Assembly (NCBI RefSeq): GCF_030586465.1
Contig: NZ_JAUQYP010000001.1
Coordinates: 124,001 to 188,000 of the forward strand
Direction of reading: 5' to 3'
From: Actinotalea lenta
Lineage (GTDB): Bacteria > Actinomycetota > Actinomycetes > Actinomycetales > Cellulomonadaceae
Length of the DNA: 64,000 bases
The translations under genes and the position numbers were made by a program. The notes below the pieces were generated by a model that searched no databases, was not told the DNA's origin, and was given only the letters and a program-made list of their open reading frames with translations. Positions 44,455-53,150 of this stretch are shown piece by piece; positions within the stretch are counted from its first letter, which is position 1; each line of letters begins with the position of its first letter.

Positions 44455-46142
44455 CAGTGCGGGGTGAGCCCCGTGGTCTCGGTGATCGCCCGCCATGCTG
44501 CCGCGCAGCGCCGCTCGGTCGACTCCCCCCAGGCCGCGGGCTCGGCCGGTGACTGCTCCTCGCGCTCGCGCAGCAACGCCTCGGCGAGGTCGCCGCCCAG
44601 CACCGGCGCGCTGAACGAGGTCCCGCTCCAGATCCCGAAACCGCCGGCGAACGAGTCCGGGTCGACGGTCCGCCGGATCTCACCGCGGTGGCCGCCCGCC
44701 AGGTCCCGGGTCGCGCTGAGCGCGCCGGTGAGCTCGACCGGCATGGTGCTCACCACATCGGCGCCAGGCCGGACGCACGTGACCCATGGACCGTCGTTGC
44801 TGAACAGCGCCGTGCTGCCGTCCGGGTTCTGGGCGCCCACCGCGAGCAGGGGCGGCACGGTCGGGTCGAGCGGCGCGGCCGGGGTCGGCGGGTGCCAGTG
44901 CGCCAGCCGCGGGGCGAAGGCTGCGGGGTGCATCGGCCGGGTTGTGCCGTCGTTGCCTGCCGAGGCGACGATCGCGACCCCGGCCCTGGCCAGACCGAGC
45001 AGCACCCTGCCGAGTGGACCGTCGAAGTCCACGTCCTCCGGCCGCTCGTGGTAGTACCCGAACGAGAGCACGAGCACGTCGATCGGCAGGTAGCCCTTGC
45101 GGCCGCTGACCCCGAGCAGGTGGTACGTGAGCAGCCGGCGCAGGCTGCGCATCAGGTCGTGCTCCTCGATGGCACCCGAGCCGCCGTACAGCGCCGCGGA
45201 GACGATCACCGCGTCGGGGCAGCGCTGGTGCACGAGCCCGCTGATGAACGTGCCGTGCCCGGTGGCGGCGTCCAGGGGTCCCGTGAGCGGGGCCACGGTC
45301 ATCCCGCGTCCCTCGGTCGCGCCGGGCGTCCCCACCGGCACGCCGAGCACCTGCGGGTCGCGCACCACGACGGAGTCGGGGAACCACGGGTGCGTGCGGG
45401 TCCCGGTGTCCAGCAGCGCGACCACCGGCCGCGTCGTCCCGTCGGCGGACCGCAGGACGTCCGCACCGTCCGCGTGCCGCCGGTGAGGACGCGGACCGAC
45501 CCAGGCTGTGGGCGTGCGCCCACCCGAGCCCGGCACGGCGTACTCGGTCAGACCCGCGTACGGCAGCGGCTGGGTGAACGGCAGCGGCTGGGTGAACGGC
45601 AGCGGCTGGGTGAACGGCAGCGGCTGGGTGAACGGCAGCGGCTGGGTGAACGGCAGCGGCTGGGTGAAGGGGTTCCCGCCGATCCCGACGGTGGCGGCCA
45701 GGACGTGGTCGAGGGCCGCGACCGCCGGCGCCCCCGTCTTGTCCACCAGGTCCTCCAGCAGCGGCCACGCGTCCACCGGGTGCCGGACCTCACCGGGCTC
45801 CGCGCTGATCCGCACGCCGAACCCGGCATGCTCCAGGACGAACGCGTAGGCGTCGTCCGGCAGGTCCGCCCGGCCGAGGACCTCGAGCTCGCGCACGTCC
45901 CTCGGATCGACGCTGACCACCCAGCCGCGCTCCCGGGCGAGCTCGGCGAGCGTGGCGAGCTCGCTGCCACGCAGCTCCGGCGTGCCGGCCAGGAGCACGG
46001 TGTCCTCGAAGTACGACGTCGTCATCGGCCGCGCCGAGTCCGCGCGGCGAACCGCGGTTGCCGGGTCGAGCATGCGGACCCGACCTGCGAGCGGATCGTG
46101 CGGGTCGGGCTCCGCCGACCCCGGGACCTTCGGTGCGACCAT
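44454..46142 (-). CDS. intracellular S8 subtilisin-like protease with FTQPLP repeats
   Basis: A 562-residue serine protease with the triad Asp245 (VALLDTGTRTHP), His296 (GHGTFISGLV), Ser509 (SGTSFSAPVLGG) and oxyanion Asn397 (SAGNDG). No signal peptide is present, unlike most subtilases. Residues about 40-155 form an N-terminal domain I do not recognise, and 159-194 are six exact FTQPLP units that act as a Pro-rich linker. The ATG at 46140-46142 has GGGGAGGAG at good spacing. It is 34 bp after the 160-residue protein gene and coupled to the CHAT gene. Self-cleavage or cleavage of a partner is possible but not shown. Confidence 0.9.
   Translation of the reverse strand: MVAPKVPGSAEPDPHDPLAGRVRMLDPATAVRRADSARPMTTSYFEDTVLLAGTPELRGSELATLAELARERGWVVSVDPRDVRELEVLGRADLPDDAYAFVLEHAGFGVRISAEPGEVRHPVDAWPLLEDLVDKTGAPAVAALDHVLAATVGIGGNPFTQPLPFTQPLPFTQPLPFTQPLPFTQPLPFTQPLPYAGLTEYAVPGSGGRTPTAWVGPRPHRRHADGADVLRSADGTTRPVVALLDTGTRTHPWFPDSVVVRDPQVLGVPVGTPGATEGRGMTVAPLTGPLDAATGHGTFISGLVHQRCPDAVIVSAALYGGSGAIEEHDLMRSLRRLLTYHLLGVSGRKGYLPIDVLVLSFGYYHERPEDVDFDGPLGRVLLGLARAGVAIVASAGNDGTTRPMHPAAFAPRLAHWHPPTPAAPLDPTVPPLLAVGAQNPDGSTALFSNDGPWVTCVRPGADVVSTMPVELTGALSATRDLAGGHRGEIRRTVDPDSFAGGFGIWSGTSFSAPVLGGDLAEALLREREEQSPAEPAAWGESTERRCAAAWRAITETTGLTPH
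45562..45669 (-). repeat. six tandem 18-bp units in the S8 protease gene
   Basis: Plus-strand unit GGCAGCGGCTGGGTGAAC repeats six times with only the last base of the final copy changed. It stays in frame and encodes the FTQPLP series. Near-identity at the DNA level suggests recent expansion and possible length variation by slippage. Confidence 0.97.
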
Positions 46143-46176
46143 CGACGTCTCCTCCCCTGCGGGCCGCGACGGCTCG

Positions 46177-46659
46177 CTACAGCTCGATCACCGGCGTGCT
46201 GACGGCCGGCCCCGTGCCGTCGGACCGGCGCAGCACCAGGCTGGCCGGGCCCGTCGGCACGTCCTCCAGGACGAAGCACCCCTCGTCGTCCGACTCGGTC
46301 CGGATCTCGCCGTCCGGGCGGAACAGTGCGACGTCGCACCGCACAGCCGGTGCGATCCATCCGTCGACCCGGATCCCGCCCGCACCGGGCGACAGGGTGA
46401 TCATGACCGTGCACGGGTCCGCCGTGAAGGTCACGGTCCGCGCCGTGACGGTCTCCTCGCCGCGCAGCGCCGGTTCGGGGGTCTGCAACCGGACCAGTTC
46501 GACCAGCTCCGACTCCAGCCCGTCGAGCGTGATCGCGAACAGTGCACGGTCCGCCAGACCGTCCGGCACGGGGTCCACCGTGCGCACGACCCGGCCCAGC
46601 CGCGCCAGCAGGGTCCGGTCGCGGGCGTCCATCGGCTCGTCCGGCGAGTACTCCGTCAT
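46177..46659 (-). CDS. sigma-coupled beta-rich protein of unknown function
   Basis: A 160-residue soluble protein. Residues 12-60 are predicted helical (RDRTLLARLGRVVRTVDPVPDGLADRALFAITLDGLESELVELV); residues 72-160 are beta-strand rich with VTFTADPCTVMITL, GWIAPAVRCDVALFRPDG, and DDEGCFVLEDVPTGPASLVLRR, a pattern like carboxypeptidase-regulatory/Ig-like folds. I do not recognise a named family. The ATG overlaps the sigma stop as ATGA, so production is coupled to the sigma factor; it could modulate that factor, but it has no membrane segment and no classic anti-sigma zinc motif (HxxxCxxC). Confidence 0.75.
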   Translation of the reverse strand: MTEYSPDEPMDARDRTLLARLGRVVRTVDPVPDGLADRALFAITLDGLESELVELVRLQTPEPALRGEETVTARTVTFTADPCTVMITLSPGAGGIRVDGWIAPAVRCDVALFRPDGEIRTESDDEGCFVLEDVPTGPASLVLRRSDGTGPAVSTPVIEL

Positions 46660-47276
46660 GACCATTCCCATCTGTCGTCCTGGTCGAGCAGCGCCCGCAG
46701 CTTGGCCAGGCATCGTCCGCGCGTCACGCCGACGGCGGTCACCTTCATCCCGGTCACCTCCGCGATCGCGCGGTAGTCGGGCCGGTCGGCAGCCGCGACG
46801 CACCGCAGGATCTGCCGACACCGTTCTGGCAGCCTGGCGAACACCCGCCACAGGGTGCGGTCGCGCTCGGTCTCCAGCAGGTGTCGCTCCGGACCGACGC
46901 CGGCGTCGGGCACCTCGCCCGCCTCGTCGATGTCGTCCGGCAAGGGCCGCGCCCGCGCCGCGGCGGCTCGGGTGCCGCGCACCGCGGACCACGCTGCTCG
47001 ACGGGCGCTGACCAGCAGCCAGGCCAGCGCGGCCTGCGGTTCGCGGATCGTCTCGGCGTGCCGGACGAACGAGACCCAGACGCCCTGGACCACGTCCTCG
47101 GCCTGCTCACGGGCCACGCCCTGCCCCCGCACCACGTGCCAGAGCAGAGGGGTGGCATCTCGGACGAAGGCCTCGAAGGCTCCGGTTCGCCCCTCGCGGT
47201 ACTCCACCAGCGCACGCGCGCCGCGCTCGCCGAGCGTCATTGCGTGCGCCTGATCTGTCACCGTCGGGTGCTCCAT
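46656..47276 (-). CDS. ECF-type RNA polymerase sigma factor
   Basis: A 206-residue sigma-70 family protein. Region 2 spans about 36-100 (FEAFVRDATPLLWHVVRGQGV, EDVVQGVWVSFVRH), and region 4 about 145-197 (LPERCRQILRCVAA, DYRAIAEVTGMKVTAVGVTRGRCLAKLR) with a helix-turn-helix. Region 3 is missing, as in ECF sigmas. ATG start, no strong ribosome binding site. It heads a four-gene operon (sigma, 160-residue protein, S8 protease, CHAT protein). Its promoter target is unknown; a dyad GCGTG-ACG-CACGC lies upstream near 47322-47334. Confidence 0.9.
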   Translation of the reverse strand: MEHPTVTDQAHAMTLGERGARALVEYREGRTGAFEAFVRDATPLLWHVVRGQGVAREQAEDVVQGVWVSFVRHAETIREPQAALAWLLVSARRAAWSAVRGTRAAAARARPLPDDIDEAGEVPDAGVGPERHLLETERDRTLWRVFARLPERCRQILRCVAAADRPDYRAIAEVTGMKVTAVGVTRGRCLAKLRALLDQDDRWEWS

Positions 47277-47469
47277 GGGGGCAAGCCGTCCTGTCGACCT
47301 CGGGGTGCGAGACTACGGGGAGCGTGACGCACGCCACAAGGCGCAGGGCGCACCGCTCCTACCCATGACGGAGGACGGGACCGAGCGCCGGTGACACCCA
47401 CGCTGCGAGGTGACATGTGATCTCGGTCACGCACGCTCGCCTGACCCTCGACCGGACCAAGGAGAGCCT

Positions 47470-48411
47470 GTGCCCCATCCCCTGGACACCGCCGGAGCCG
47501 TGGAGCTCGCCGTCGTGGACCGCGACGGGCTGCCCGAGTCCCGCCACCTGGGTGCTGCCGCGCTGGTCGACGCCGACGGCCGGCTGATCGAGTCGCACGG
47601 AGACATGGCCGCCGCCGTCTACCCGAGATCGGCCCTCAAGCCATTCCAGGCTGAGGTCTCCCTGGCGGCCGGCGCACCGCTGGAGCCGGTGCAGCGCGTG
47701 CTCGCCTGCGCCAGCCACGCGGGCACAGACGAGCACGTCGCGGTGGTCTCGCACGTGCTGCGCGACGCCGGGCTGGACGAGGGTGCGCTGGGCTGCCCCG
47801 TAGCCGCCCCGCTCGACCCCACCACGGCCGCGCGGGTCGAGACGAGCCGGCTCCGTATGAACTGCTCCGGCAAGCACGCTGCGTTCCTCTCGGCCTGCGT
47901 CACCGCGGGCTGGGACACCGCGACCTACCTCGAACCGTCCCACCCGCTGCAGCGGGCCGTGCTCGCGAGCGTGCAGGACCGGTGCGGTGAGCACGTCGCG
48001 CACACCGGCACCGACGGGTGCGGGGCCCCGGCCCACGCGCTCACCCTGCCAGCCCTGGCGCGCGGCGCCTCCCGACTGCTCGGGCCGGGCAGCGCCCTGG
48101 CGGACGACGTCCGCGCGCACCCGTGGGCCCTGGACGGCCCGGGTCGGGCGAACACCCGAACGGTGGAGGCCACAGGGGCGGTGGCCAAGGTGGGCGCCGA
48201 GGGGTACCTGCTCGTGGTCGCCCCCGGCGGCGCCGCGGTCAGCCTCAAGGTGCTGGACGGTTCGCAGCGCGTGACGACGTTCGTCGCGCTGTCCCTGCTG
48301 GCGCGCGCCGGGGCGCTGGACCCCGACGTGGTGGCGCCGCTGCTCGCCGAGCTCACGCCCCCGCCCACGGGTGGCGGGCACGTCGTCGGCAGCTGGCGGC
48401 TGAGCGTGTAG
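47470..48411 (+). CDS. L-asparaginase II family protein
   Basis: A 313-residue protein of the thermolabile asparaginase family first described in Rhizobium, unrelated to the E. coli type. Conserved elements are YPRSALKPFQAE, CASHAGTDEHVAVV, MNCSGKHAAFLSAC, GTDGCGAPAHALTL and GRANTRTVE. It would hydrolyse asparagine to aspartate and ammonia in the cytosol. GTG at 47470-47472 has AAGGAG at good spacing. It faces away from the sigma operon and converges with rplA. Confidence 0.9.
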   Translation: MPHPLDTAGAVELAVVDRDGLPESRHLGAAALVDADGRLIESHGDMAAAVYPRSALKPFQAEVSLAAGAPLEPVQRVLACASHAGTDEHVAVVSHVLRDAGLDEGALGCPVAAPLDPTTAARVETSRLRMNCSGKHAAFLSACVTAGWDTATYLEPSHPLQRAVLASVQDRCGEHVAHTGTDGCGAPAHALTLPALARGASRLLGPGSALADDVRAHPWALDGPGRANTRTVEATGAVAKVGAEGYLLVVAPGGAAVSLKVLDGSQRVTTFVALSLLARAGALDPDVVAPLLAELTPPPTGGGHVVGSWRLSV

Positions 48412-48415
48412 CACA

Positions 48416-48445
48416 GCGGCCCGGCCCCCGAGGGGACCGGGCCGC
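48416..48445. terminator. bidirectional terminator between asparaginase gene and rplA
   Basis: Inverted repeat 48416-48429 with 48432-48445 (outer arm GCGGCCCGG, one C/A mismatch). It lies 5 bp past the asparaginase stop and 44 bp past the rplA stop. Confidence 0.75.
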
Positions 48446-48488
48446 AGTCACGTGCGGTGCGCCGGCTCGCGGCGTGGAGACTCGACCG

Positions 48489-49208
48489 TCAGGCCACGTC
48501 CTCCTCGACGAGCAGCCCGCGCGTCTTGTTCGGGTCGAGCGGGACGCTCGGGCCCATCGTCGTGGCGACGAACGCCTTGGTGATGTAGCGCCCCTTGGAG
48601 GCCGACGGCTTGAGCCGCAGCACCTCCTCCAGCGCCGCGGCGTAGTTCTCCACCAGCGCGGTGTCGGAGAAGGACACCTTGCCGATGATGAAGTGCAGGT
48701 TCGCGTGCTTGTCGACGCGGAACTCGATCTTGCCGCCCTTGATGTCGGACACGGCCTTGGCCACGTCCATCGTCACGGTGCCGGTCTTCGGGTTCGGCAT
48801 CAGACCCCGCGGGCCGAGCACCTTGCCGAGCCGGCCGACCTTGCCCATCAGGTCCGGGGTGGCGACCGCTGCGTCGAAGTCGGTGTAGCCGTCCGCGACC
48901 TTGGCGATCAGGTCGTCCGCACCCACCTCGTCCGCGCCGGCGTCGATCGCCTGCTGGGCGCGGTCGCCCTGGGCGAAGACGATGACCCGCGCGGTCTTGC
49001 CGGTGCCGTGGGGCAGGTTGACGGTGCCACGGACCATCTGGTCGGCCTTGCGGGGGTCGACTCCGAGCCGGAAGGCGACCTCGACGGTCGCGTCGTACTT
49101 GGCGGTGGAGGTCTTCTGCGCCAGGCGGATCGCCTCGAGCGGCGGGTACAGCCGAGTCTTGTCGATCGTCGCCGCCGCGGCGCGGTAGGCCTTGCCGTGC
49201 TGTGCCAT
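48489..49208 (-). CDS. rplA: 50S ribosomal protein L1
   Basis: L1-stalk protein that releases E-site tRNA; in E. coli it represses its own operon. The 239-residue product starts [31 protein letters not shown] and has [44 protein letters not shown] and [19 protein letters not shown] at 49206-49208. It is 79 bp after rplK. Confidence 0.98.
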   Translation of the reverse strand: MAQHGKAYRAAAATIDKTRLYPPLEAIRLAQKTSTAKYDATVEVAFRLGVDPRKADQMVRGTVNLPHGTGKTARVIVFAQGDRAQQAIDAGADEVGADDLIAKVADGYTDFDAAVATPDLMGKVGRLGKVLGPRGLMPNPKTGTVTMDVAKAVSDIKGGKIEFRVDKHANLHFIIGKVSFSDTALVENYAAALEEVLRLKPSASKGRYITKAFVATTMGPSVPLDPNKTRGLLVEEDVA

Positions 49209-49287
49209 GGTCTCTCCTTCGAGTCGTGGTCGTCGGGCCGCACAGGGCCCTGCCACTGGGAGGACGGGCCGGTCGGCCCGCCCCGGG

Positions 49288-49719
49288 TCAGTCGTTGACC
49301 GTGATGCCCATCGAGCGGGCGGTACCGGCGATGATCTTGGCCGCGGCCTCGATGTCGTTGGCGTTCAGGTCAGCCATCTTGGTCTCGGCGATCTCGCGCA
49401 CCTGGGCGCCCGTGATCGAGGCGACCTTGGTGGTGTGCGGGGTCGGAGAACCCTTGGGGACACCGGCGGCCTTCTTGATCAGCTCGGCGGCCGGCGGAGT
49501 CTTGAGGATGAAGGTGAAGGACCGGTCCTCGTAGACCGTGATCTCCACCGGCACGACGTTGCCACGCTGCGACTCCGTCGCGGCGTTGTACGCCTTGCAG
49601 AACTCCATGATGTTGACGCCGTGCTGACCCAGCGCAGGCCCGATGGGCGGCGCGGGGTTCGCGGCACCGGCGTTGATCTGGAGCTTGATCAGGCCGGCGA
49701 CCTTCTTCTTCGGGGGCAT
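49288..49719 (-). CDS. rplK: 50S ribosomal protein L11
   Basis: GTPase-centre protein and thiostrepton target. The 143-residue product has [45 protein letters not shown] and [35 protein letters not shown]. The proline-rich N-domain that binds thiostrepton is wild type in appearance. It follows nusG by 94 bp. Confidence 0.98.
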   Translation of the reverse strand: MPPKKKVAGLIKLQINAGAANPAPPIGPALGQHGVNIMEFCKAYNAATESQRGNVVPVEITVYEDRSFTFILKTPPAAELIKKAAGVPKGSPTPHTTKVASITGAQVREIAETKMADLNANDIEAAAKIIAGTARSMGITVND

Positions 49720-49813
49720 GTGCCTTCCGTTCCACCTCGTGGGCCGACGCCGTGGGCGATGACCCGGTTGCAGTGCCGGCGAGCGGTTGCCCGCCGGCGG
49801 GTGCGTCGTCCGG

Positions 49814-50569
49814 TCAGATCTTGGCGACCTGGTTGAACGACAGCTCGACCGGGGTCTCCCGGCCGAAGATCGAGACGAGGACCTTGAGCTTCTGCGCCTC
49901 GGCGTTGATCTCCGAGATCGTCGCGGGCAGCGTGTCGAACGGGCCGTCCGTGACGGTGACCGACTCGCCGACGGAGAAATCCACCTGGATCGCCGGGGCG
50001 CCTGCCGCGGCCTTCGCGGGGGTCTTCTCCGGTGCGGGCGCGAGCGTCGGGGCGAGCATCGAGAACACCTCGTCCAGCATGAGCGGGACCGGCTGGTGGG
50101 TCTGCCCGACGAAGCCCGTGACCCCCGGGGTGTGCCGGACGGCGCCCCACGACTCGTCGGTCAGGTCCATGCGCACCAGCACGTAGCCGGGGATGCGGAC
50201 CTTGCGCACCACCTTGCGCTGGGAGTTCTTGATCTCCACGACCTCCTCCATGGGGACCTCCACCTGGTAGATGAAGTCCTCCATGTTGAGGCTCTGGATC
50301 CGGTTCTCGAGGTTCGCCTTCACGCGGTTCTCGTAGCCGGCGTAGGAGTGGATGACGTACCAGTCGCCGGGCTGGCGACGCAGCTGCGCCTTGTACTCAG
50401 CGACCGGGTCGACGACCTCGTCCTCGACGTCCTCGGGAGCAGCGTCCCCGTCGGTGGTCTGCGCCTCGGCGTCCTCGCCCTCCGCGGGCTCGGCAGCCTG
50501 CTCGGCCGTCGCCTCGGCGTCGTCCGGCACGGCGAGCTCGTCCTGCGGCTCGGGAGACTCCTGGGACAC
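49814..50569 (-). CDS. nusG: transcription termination/antitermination factor NusG
   Basis: Links polymerase to the ribosome and Rho. The 251-residue protein has an acidic disordered N-terminal extension of about 65 residues, the NGN domain ([39 protein letters not shown]), an Ala/Pro linker of about 25 residues, and the KOW domain ([24 protein letters not shown]). Both additions are usual in actinobacteria. GTG start at 50567-50569; 47 bp after secE. Confidence 0.97.
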   Translation of the reverse strand: MSQESPEPQDELAVPDDAEATAEQAAEPAEGEDAEAQTTDGDAAPEDVEDEVVDPVAEYKAQLRRQPGDWYVIHSYAGYENRVKANLENRIQSLNMEDFIYQVEVPMEEVVEIKNSQRKVVRKVRIPGYVLVRMDLTDESWGAVRHTPGVTGFVGQTHQPVPLMLDEVFSMLAPTLAPAPEKTPAKAAAGAPAIQVDFSVGESVTVTDGPFDTLPATISEINAEAQKLKVLVSIFGRETPVELSFNQVAKI

Positions 50570-50616
50570 GGTGCGAACCTGCTTTCTGTCGATGACGGTG
50601 GCGGGCAGGGCGGGCG

Positions 50617-50865
50617 TCAGCCGCCGAACACCCAGCCGACCAGCGTTCCCACGCCGAGGTCGACGAGCGTGACGAACGCCATGACGATGGCGACGAACAC
50701 CAGCACGACGGCGGTGTAACGCAGGAGCTCGGCCCGGGTCGGCCGGACCACCTTCTTCAGCTCGGCGATGACCTGGCGGAAGAACAGGGCGATCCGCGCG
50801 AACAGCCCTCGGCGCGCGCCGTCCTTCGACGACGCCTTGCCGCTGGTGCGGGCCCGTTCGCTCAC
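50617..50865 (-). CDS. secE: preprotein translocase subunit SecE
   Basis: Small essential channel subunit. The 82-residue product has a basic N-terminus, the amphipathic [28 protein letters not shown] motif and one membrane helix ([23 protein letters not shown]). GTG start. It lies in the conserved order tRNA-Trp, secE, nusG, rplK, rplA. Confidence 0.96.
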   Translation of the reverse strand: MSERARTSGKASSKDGARRGLFARIALFFRQVIAELKKVVRPTRAELLRYTAVVLVFVAIVMAFVTLVDLGVGTLVGWVFGG

Positions 50866-50947
50866 GTCACGTCCTCAGATCTCGTCGTTCTCCCCCGGCC
50901 CCGACGACCGCCCGAGCGGTTCGTGGTGCGGGACCTGCGATCACACG

Positions 50948-51020
50948 CAGGGCAGGAGGGACTCGAACCCACAACCGCCGGTTTTGGAGACCGGTGCGCT
51001 ACCAATTGCGCCACTGCCCT
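50948..51020 (-). tRNA. tRNA-Trp (CCA)
   Basis: A 73-nt cloverleaf. Acceptor arm AGGGCAG/CTGCCCT closes perfectly, the anticodon loop reads CTCCAAA with CCA, the T loop is GGTTCGAGTCC, and the discriminator is G. No CCA end is encoded. It lies 82 bp upstream of secE. Confidence 0.97.
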
Positions 51021-51082
51021 ATGGCTTCGACATCCGGCTGCGGGCGCGCCGCAACATGGCGGACGTCAACCGCCGACGCACG

Positions 51083-51112
51083 AGTGTACGTGCTCGGCAG
51101 GCCCAGGTCGAA
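51083..51112 (-). promoter_or_regulatory. possible promoter of tRNA-Trp-secE-nusG
   Basis: Minus-strand TTCGAC (51112-51107), 18 bp, TACACT (51088-51083). The -10 is good, the -35 is poor. Confidence 0.32.
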
Positions 51113-51181
51113 CCCCGCCCGGCGCAGAACGCGGCCTCGTGTGCGGATCGCGGCCTCCGGCGCGGAACGCGGCGCGTCGGA

Positions 51182-51227
51182 CGCCGCACCCTGCGCCCGG
51201 CGCCGCACCCTGCGCCCGACGCCGCAC
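51182..51227. repeat. 19-bp tandem repeat upstream of aminotransferase
   Basis: CGCCGCACCCTGCGCCCG plus one base (G or A) occurs at 51182-51200 and 51201-51219, with an 8-bp partial third copy. It lies in the 287-bp gap between tRNA-Trp and the aminotransferase; no gene is seen there. Confidence 0.85.
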
Positions 51228-51307
51228 TTCGTGTTCTGCGCCGTGCGCGGGCGCGGCAGTGTGGGATGCGGGTACTGCGCGCAGGACGGCTCTGCGAGGA
51301 TGGGCCC

Positions 51308-52528
51308 GTGAGCGAGCACCCGACCACCAAGCCCCGCATCTCGACCCGCATCGGCTCGATCGCCGAGTCCGCCACGCTTGCCGTGGACGCCAAGGCGAAG
51401 GCGCTCAAGGCTGCCGGCCGTCCCGTCATCGGGTTCGGCGCCGGTGAGCCGGACTTCCCGACTCCGGACTACGTGGTCGCCGCCGCCGTCGCGGCCTGCT
51501 CGGTGCCGGCCAACCACCGCTACACGCCCGCTGCCGGTCTGCCGGACCTGCGCCAGGCCGTGGCGGACAAGACCCAGCGGGACTCGGGGTACGAGGTGGC
51601 GCCCTCCCAGGTCCTCATCACCAACGGCGGCAAGCAGGCGGTCTACGAGGCCTTCGCGACACTCGTGGACCCCGGGGACGAGGTGCTGCTGCCGGCGCCG
51701 TACTGGACCACCTACCCCGAGGCCATCCGGCTGGCCGGCGGGACACCGGTGGAGGTGTTCGCGGGCGCGGACCAGGGCTACCTGGTGACCGTCGACCAGC
51801 TGGAGGCGGCGCGCACCGAGCGGACGAAGGCGCTGCTGTTCTGCTCGCCGTCCAACCCGACCGGGGCCGTGTACTCCCCCGAGCAGACCGAGGCGATCGG
51901 CCGCTGGGCTCTCGAGCACGGCATCTGGGTCATCACCGACGAGATCTACGAGCACCTGGTCTACGACGACGCGGTGTTCACCCCGATCGTGCGTGCCGTG
52001 CCGGAGCTGGCCGACACGACCGTCGTGCTCAACGGCGTCGCCAAGACCTACGCGATGACCGGTTGGCGAGTCGGCTGGATGATCGGCCCGGCCGACGTCA
52101 TCAAGGCCGCGACCAACCTGCAGTCCCACCTGTCCTCGAACGTGGCGAACGTGTCCCAGCGCGCTGCGATCGCGGCCGTGACCGGGGACCTGTCGGCCGT
52201 GGCCAGGATGCGCGAGGCCTTCGACCGCCGACGCCGGACCATCGTGGAGATGCTGTCCGCCATCGACGGCGTGACCTGCCCGACGCCGAAGGGCGCCTTC
52301 TACGTCTACCCGAGCGTCGAGGGTGTCCTGGGCCGGACCATCCGAGGCGTGACCCCCACGACGTCGGCCGAGCTCGCGGGGCTGATCCTGGAGGAGGTCG
52401 AGGTCGCCGTGGTGCCCGGAGAGGCCTTCGGGCCGAGTGGTTACCTGCGACTGTCCTACGCGCTGGGCGACGACGACCTGGTCGAGGGCGTGGGCCGGAT
52501 CGCGACGTTGCTCGCCGAAGCGCACTGA
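51308..52528 (+). CDS. class I aminotransferase, probably aspartate aminotransferase
   Basis: A 406-residue PLP enzyme of fold type I, family I-gamma. It has SPSNPTG (Asn183), [11 protein letters not shown] with Asp211 and Tyr214, and the PLP lysine Lys246 in [16 protein letters not shown]; a C-terminal Arg in LRLSYA would bind the substrate carboxylate. The overall pattern fits bacterial aspartate/prephenate aminotransferase; prephenate use is not excluded. GTG at 51308-51310 is preceded by GAGGA. It is followed at 28 bp by a hydrolase gene. Confidence 0.93.
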   Translation: MSEHPTTKPRISTRIGSIAESATLAVDAKAKALKAAGRPVIGFGAGEPDFPTPDYVVAAAVAACSVPANHRYTPAAGLPDLRQAVADKTQRDSGYEVAPSQVLITNGGKQAVYEAFATLVDPGDEVLLPAPYWTTYPEAIRLAGGTPVEVFAGADQGYLVTVDQLEAARTERTKALLFCSPSNPTGAVYSPEQTEAIGRWALEHGIWVITDEIYEHLVYDDAVFTPIVRAVPELADTTVVLNGVAKTYAMTGWRVGWMIGPADVIKAATNLQSHLSSNVANVSQRAAIAAVTGDLSAVARMREAFDRRRRTIVEMLSAIDGVTCPTPKGAFYVYPSVEGVLGRTIRGVTPTTSAELAGLILEEVEVAVVPGEAFGPSGYLRLSYALGDDDLVEGVGRIATLLAEAH

Positions 52529-52556
52529 GCGGTCGCGCGAGCCGGAGCCGCCCTGG

Positions 52557-53150
52557 ATGCGCGCCGCGGGGCTGCTGCTGACGCCCGGGTCCAACGGGGA
52601 CCCGGACCATCCGCCGCTGGTCGCGGTGCAGGCTGCTGTCGAGGCGCGCACCGGTGTCCCGGTGCGACGCTTCGGGTTCGGCTCACCCGGGCGAGGGGGT
52701 CGCGGCCCCGCGCCGGCGCGCACGGCCGTGGCTCGGATTCGTGCCGAGGCCGACCGTTGGGCGGCAGAGCTCGGTGTGGAGCCCGGACGGCTCCTCCTGG
52801 GTGGTCGGTCCTTCGGCGGGCGCATGGCGTCTGTCGCCGTCGCTGCGGGGCAGGCTGCCGCCGGGCTCGTGCTGCTCAGCTATCCCCTGCACCCGCCCGG
52901 CCGGCGCGACGGGTGGCGAGTCGAGCACCTCCCGCGGATCGAGGTGCCCGTCCTGGCGGTCTCCGGCGCGAACGACCCGTACGGCTCGCCCGAGGAGCTG
53001 TCGGTTGCGTTCGCCGACCTCGGCGGCCCGGTGCAGCACGTGACGGTCGCCGGGGCACACGTGCCGCGCGACCCGCAGGAGGTCGCGGACGCGGTCGCGG
53101 CGTGGGTCGCGGCGTCGAGCGGTCAGTCGCAGCCGGGGCCGTCGGGGTAG
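52557..53150 (+). CDS. alpha/beta hydrolase of the KANL3/Tex30 type
   Basis: A 197-residue cytosolic protein. AGLLLTPGSNGDPDHPPLVAVQ, the nucleophile elbow LGGRSFGGRMASV, LVLLSYPLHPPGR, PVLAVSGANDPYG and HVTVAGAHVP match the small alpha/beta hydrolase family that includes KANL3/Tex30. The substrate is unknown. ATG at 52557. Its last 28 bp overlap the convergent PKD-protein gene. Confidence 0.85.
   Translation: MRAAGLLLTPGSNGDPDHPPLVAVQAAVEARTGVPVRRFGFGSPGRGGRGPAPARTAVARIRAEADRWAAELGVEPGRLLLGGRSFGGRMASVAVAAGQAAAGLVLLSYPLHPPGRRDGWRVEHLPRIEVPVLAVSGANDPYGSPEELSVAFADLGGPVQHVTVAGAHVPRDPQEVADAVAAWVAASSGQSQPGPSG

Noticed and set aside
45562-45669. CRISPR-like array
   Set aside because: The repeats have no spacers and encode a regular FTQPLP peptide in frame.
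46660-46992. Upstream extension of the 160-residue protein
   Set aside because: It would lie antiparallel in frame over the sigma gene with no homology; the ATGA overlap supports the short form.
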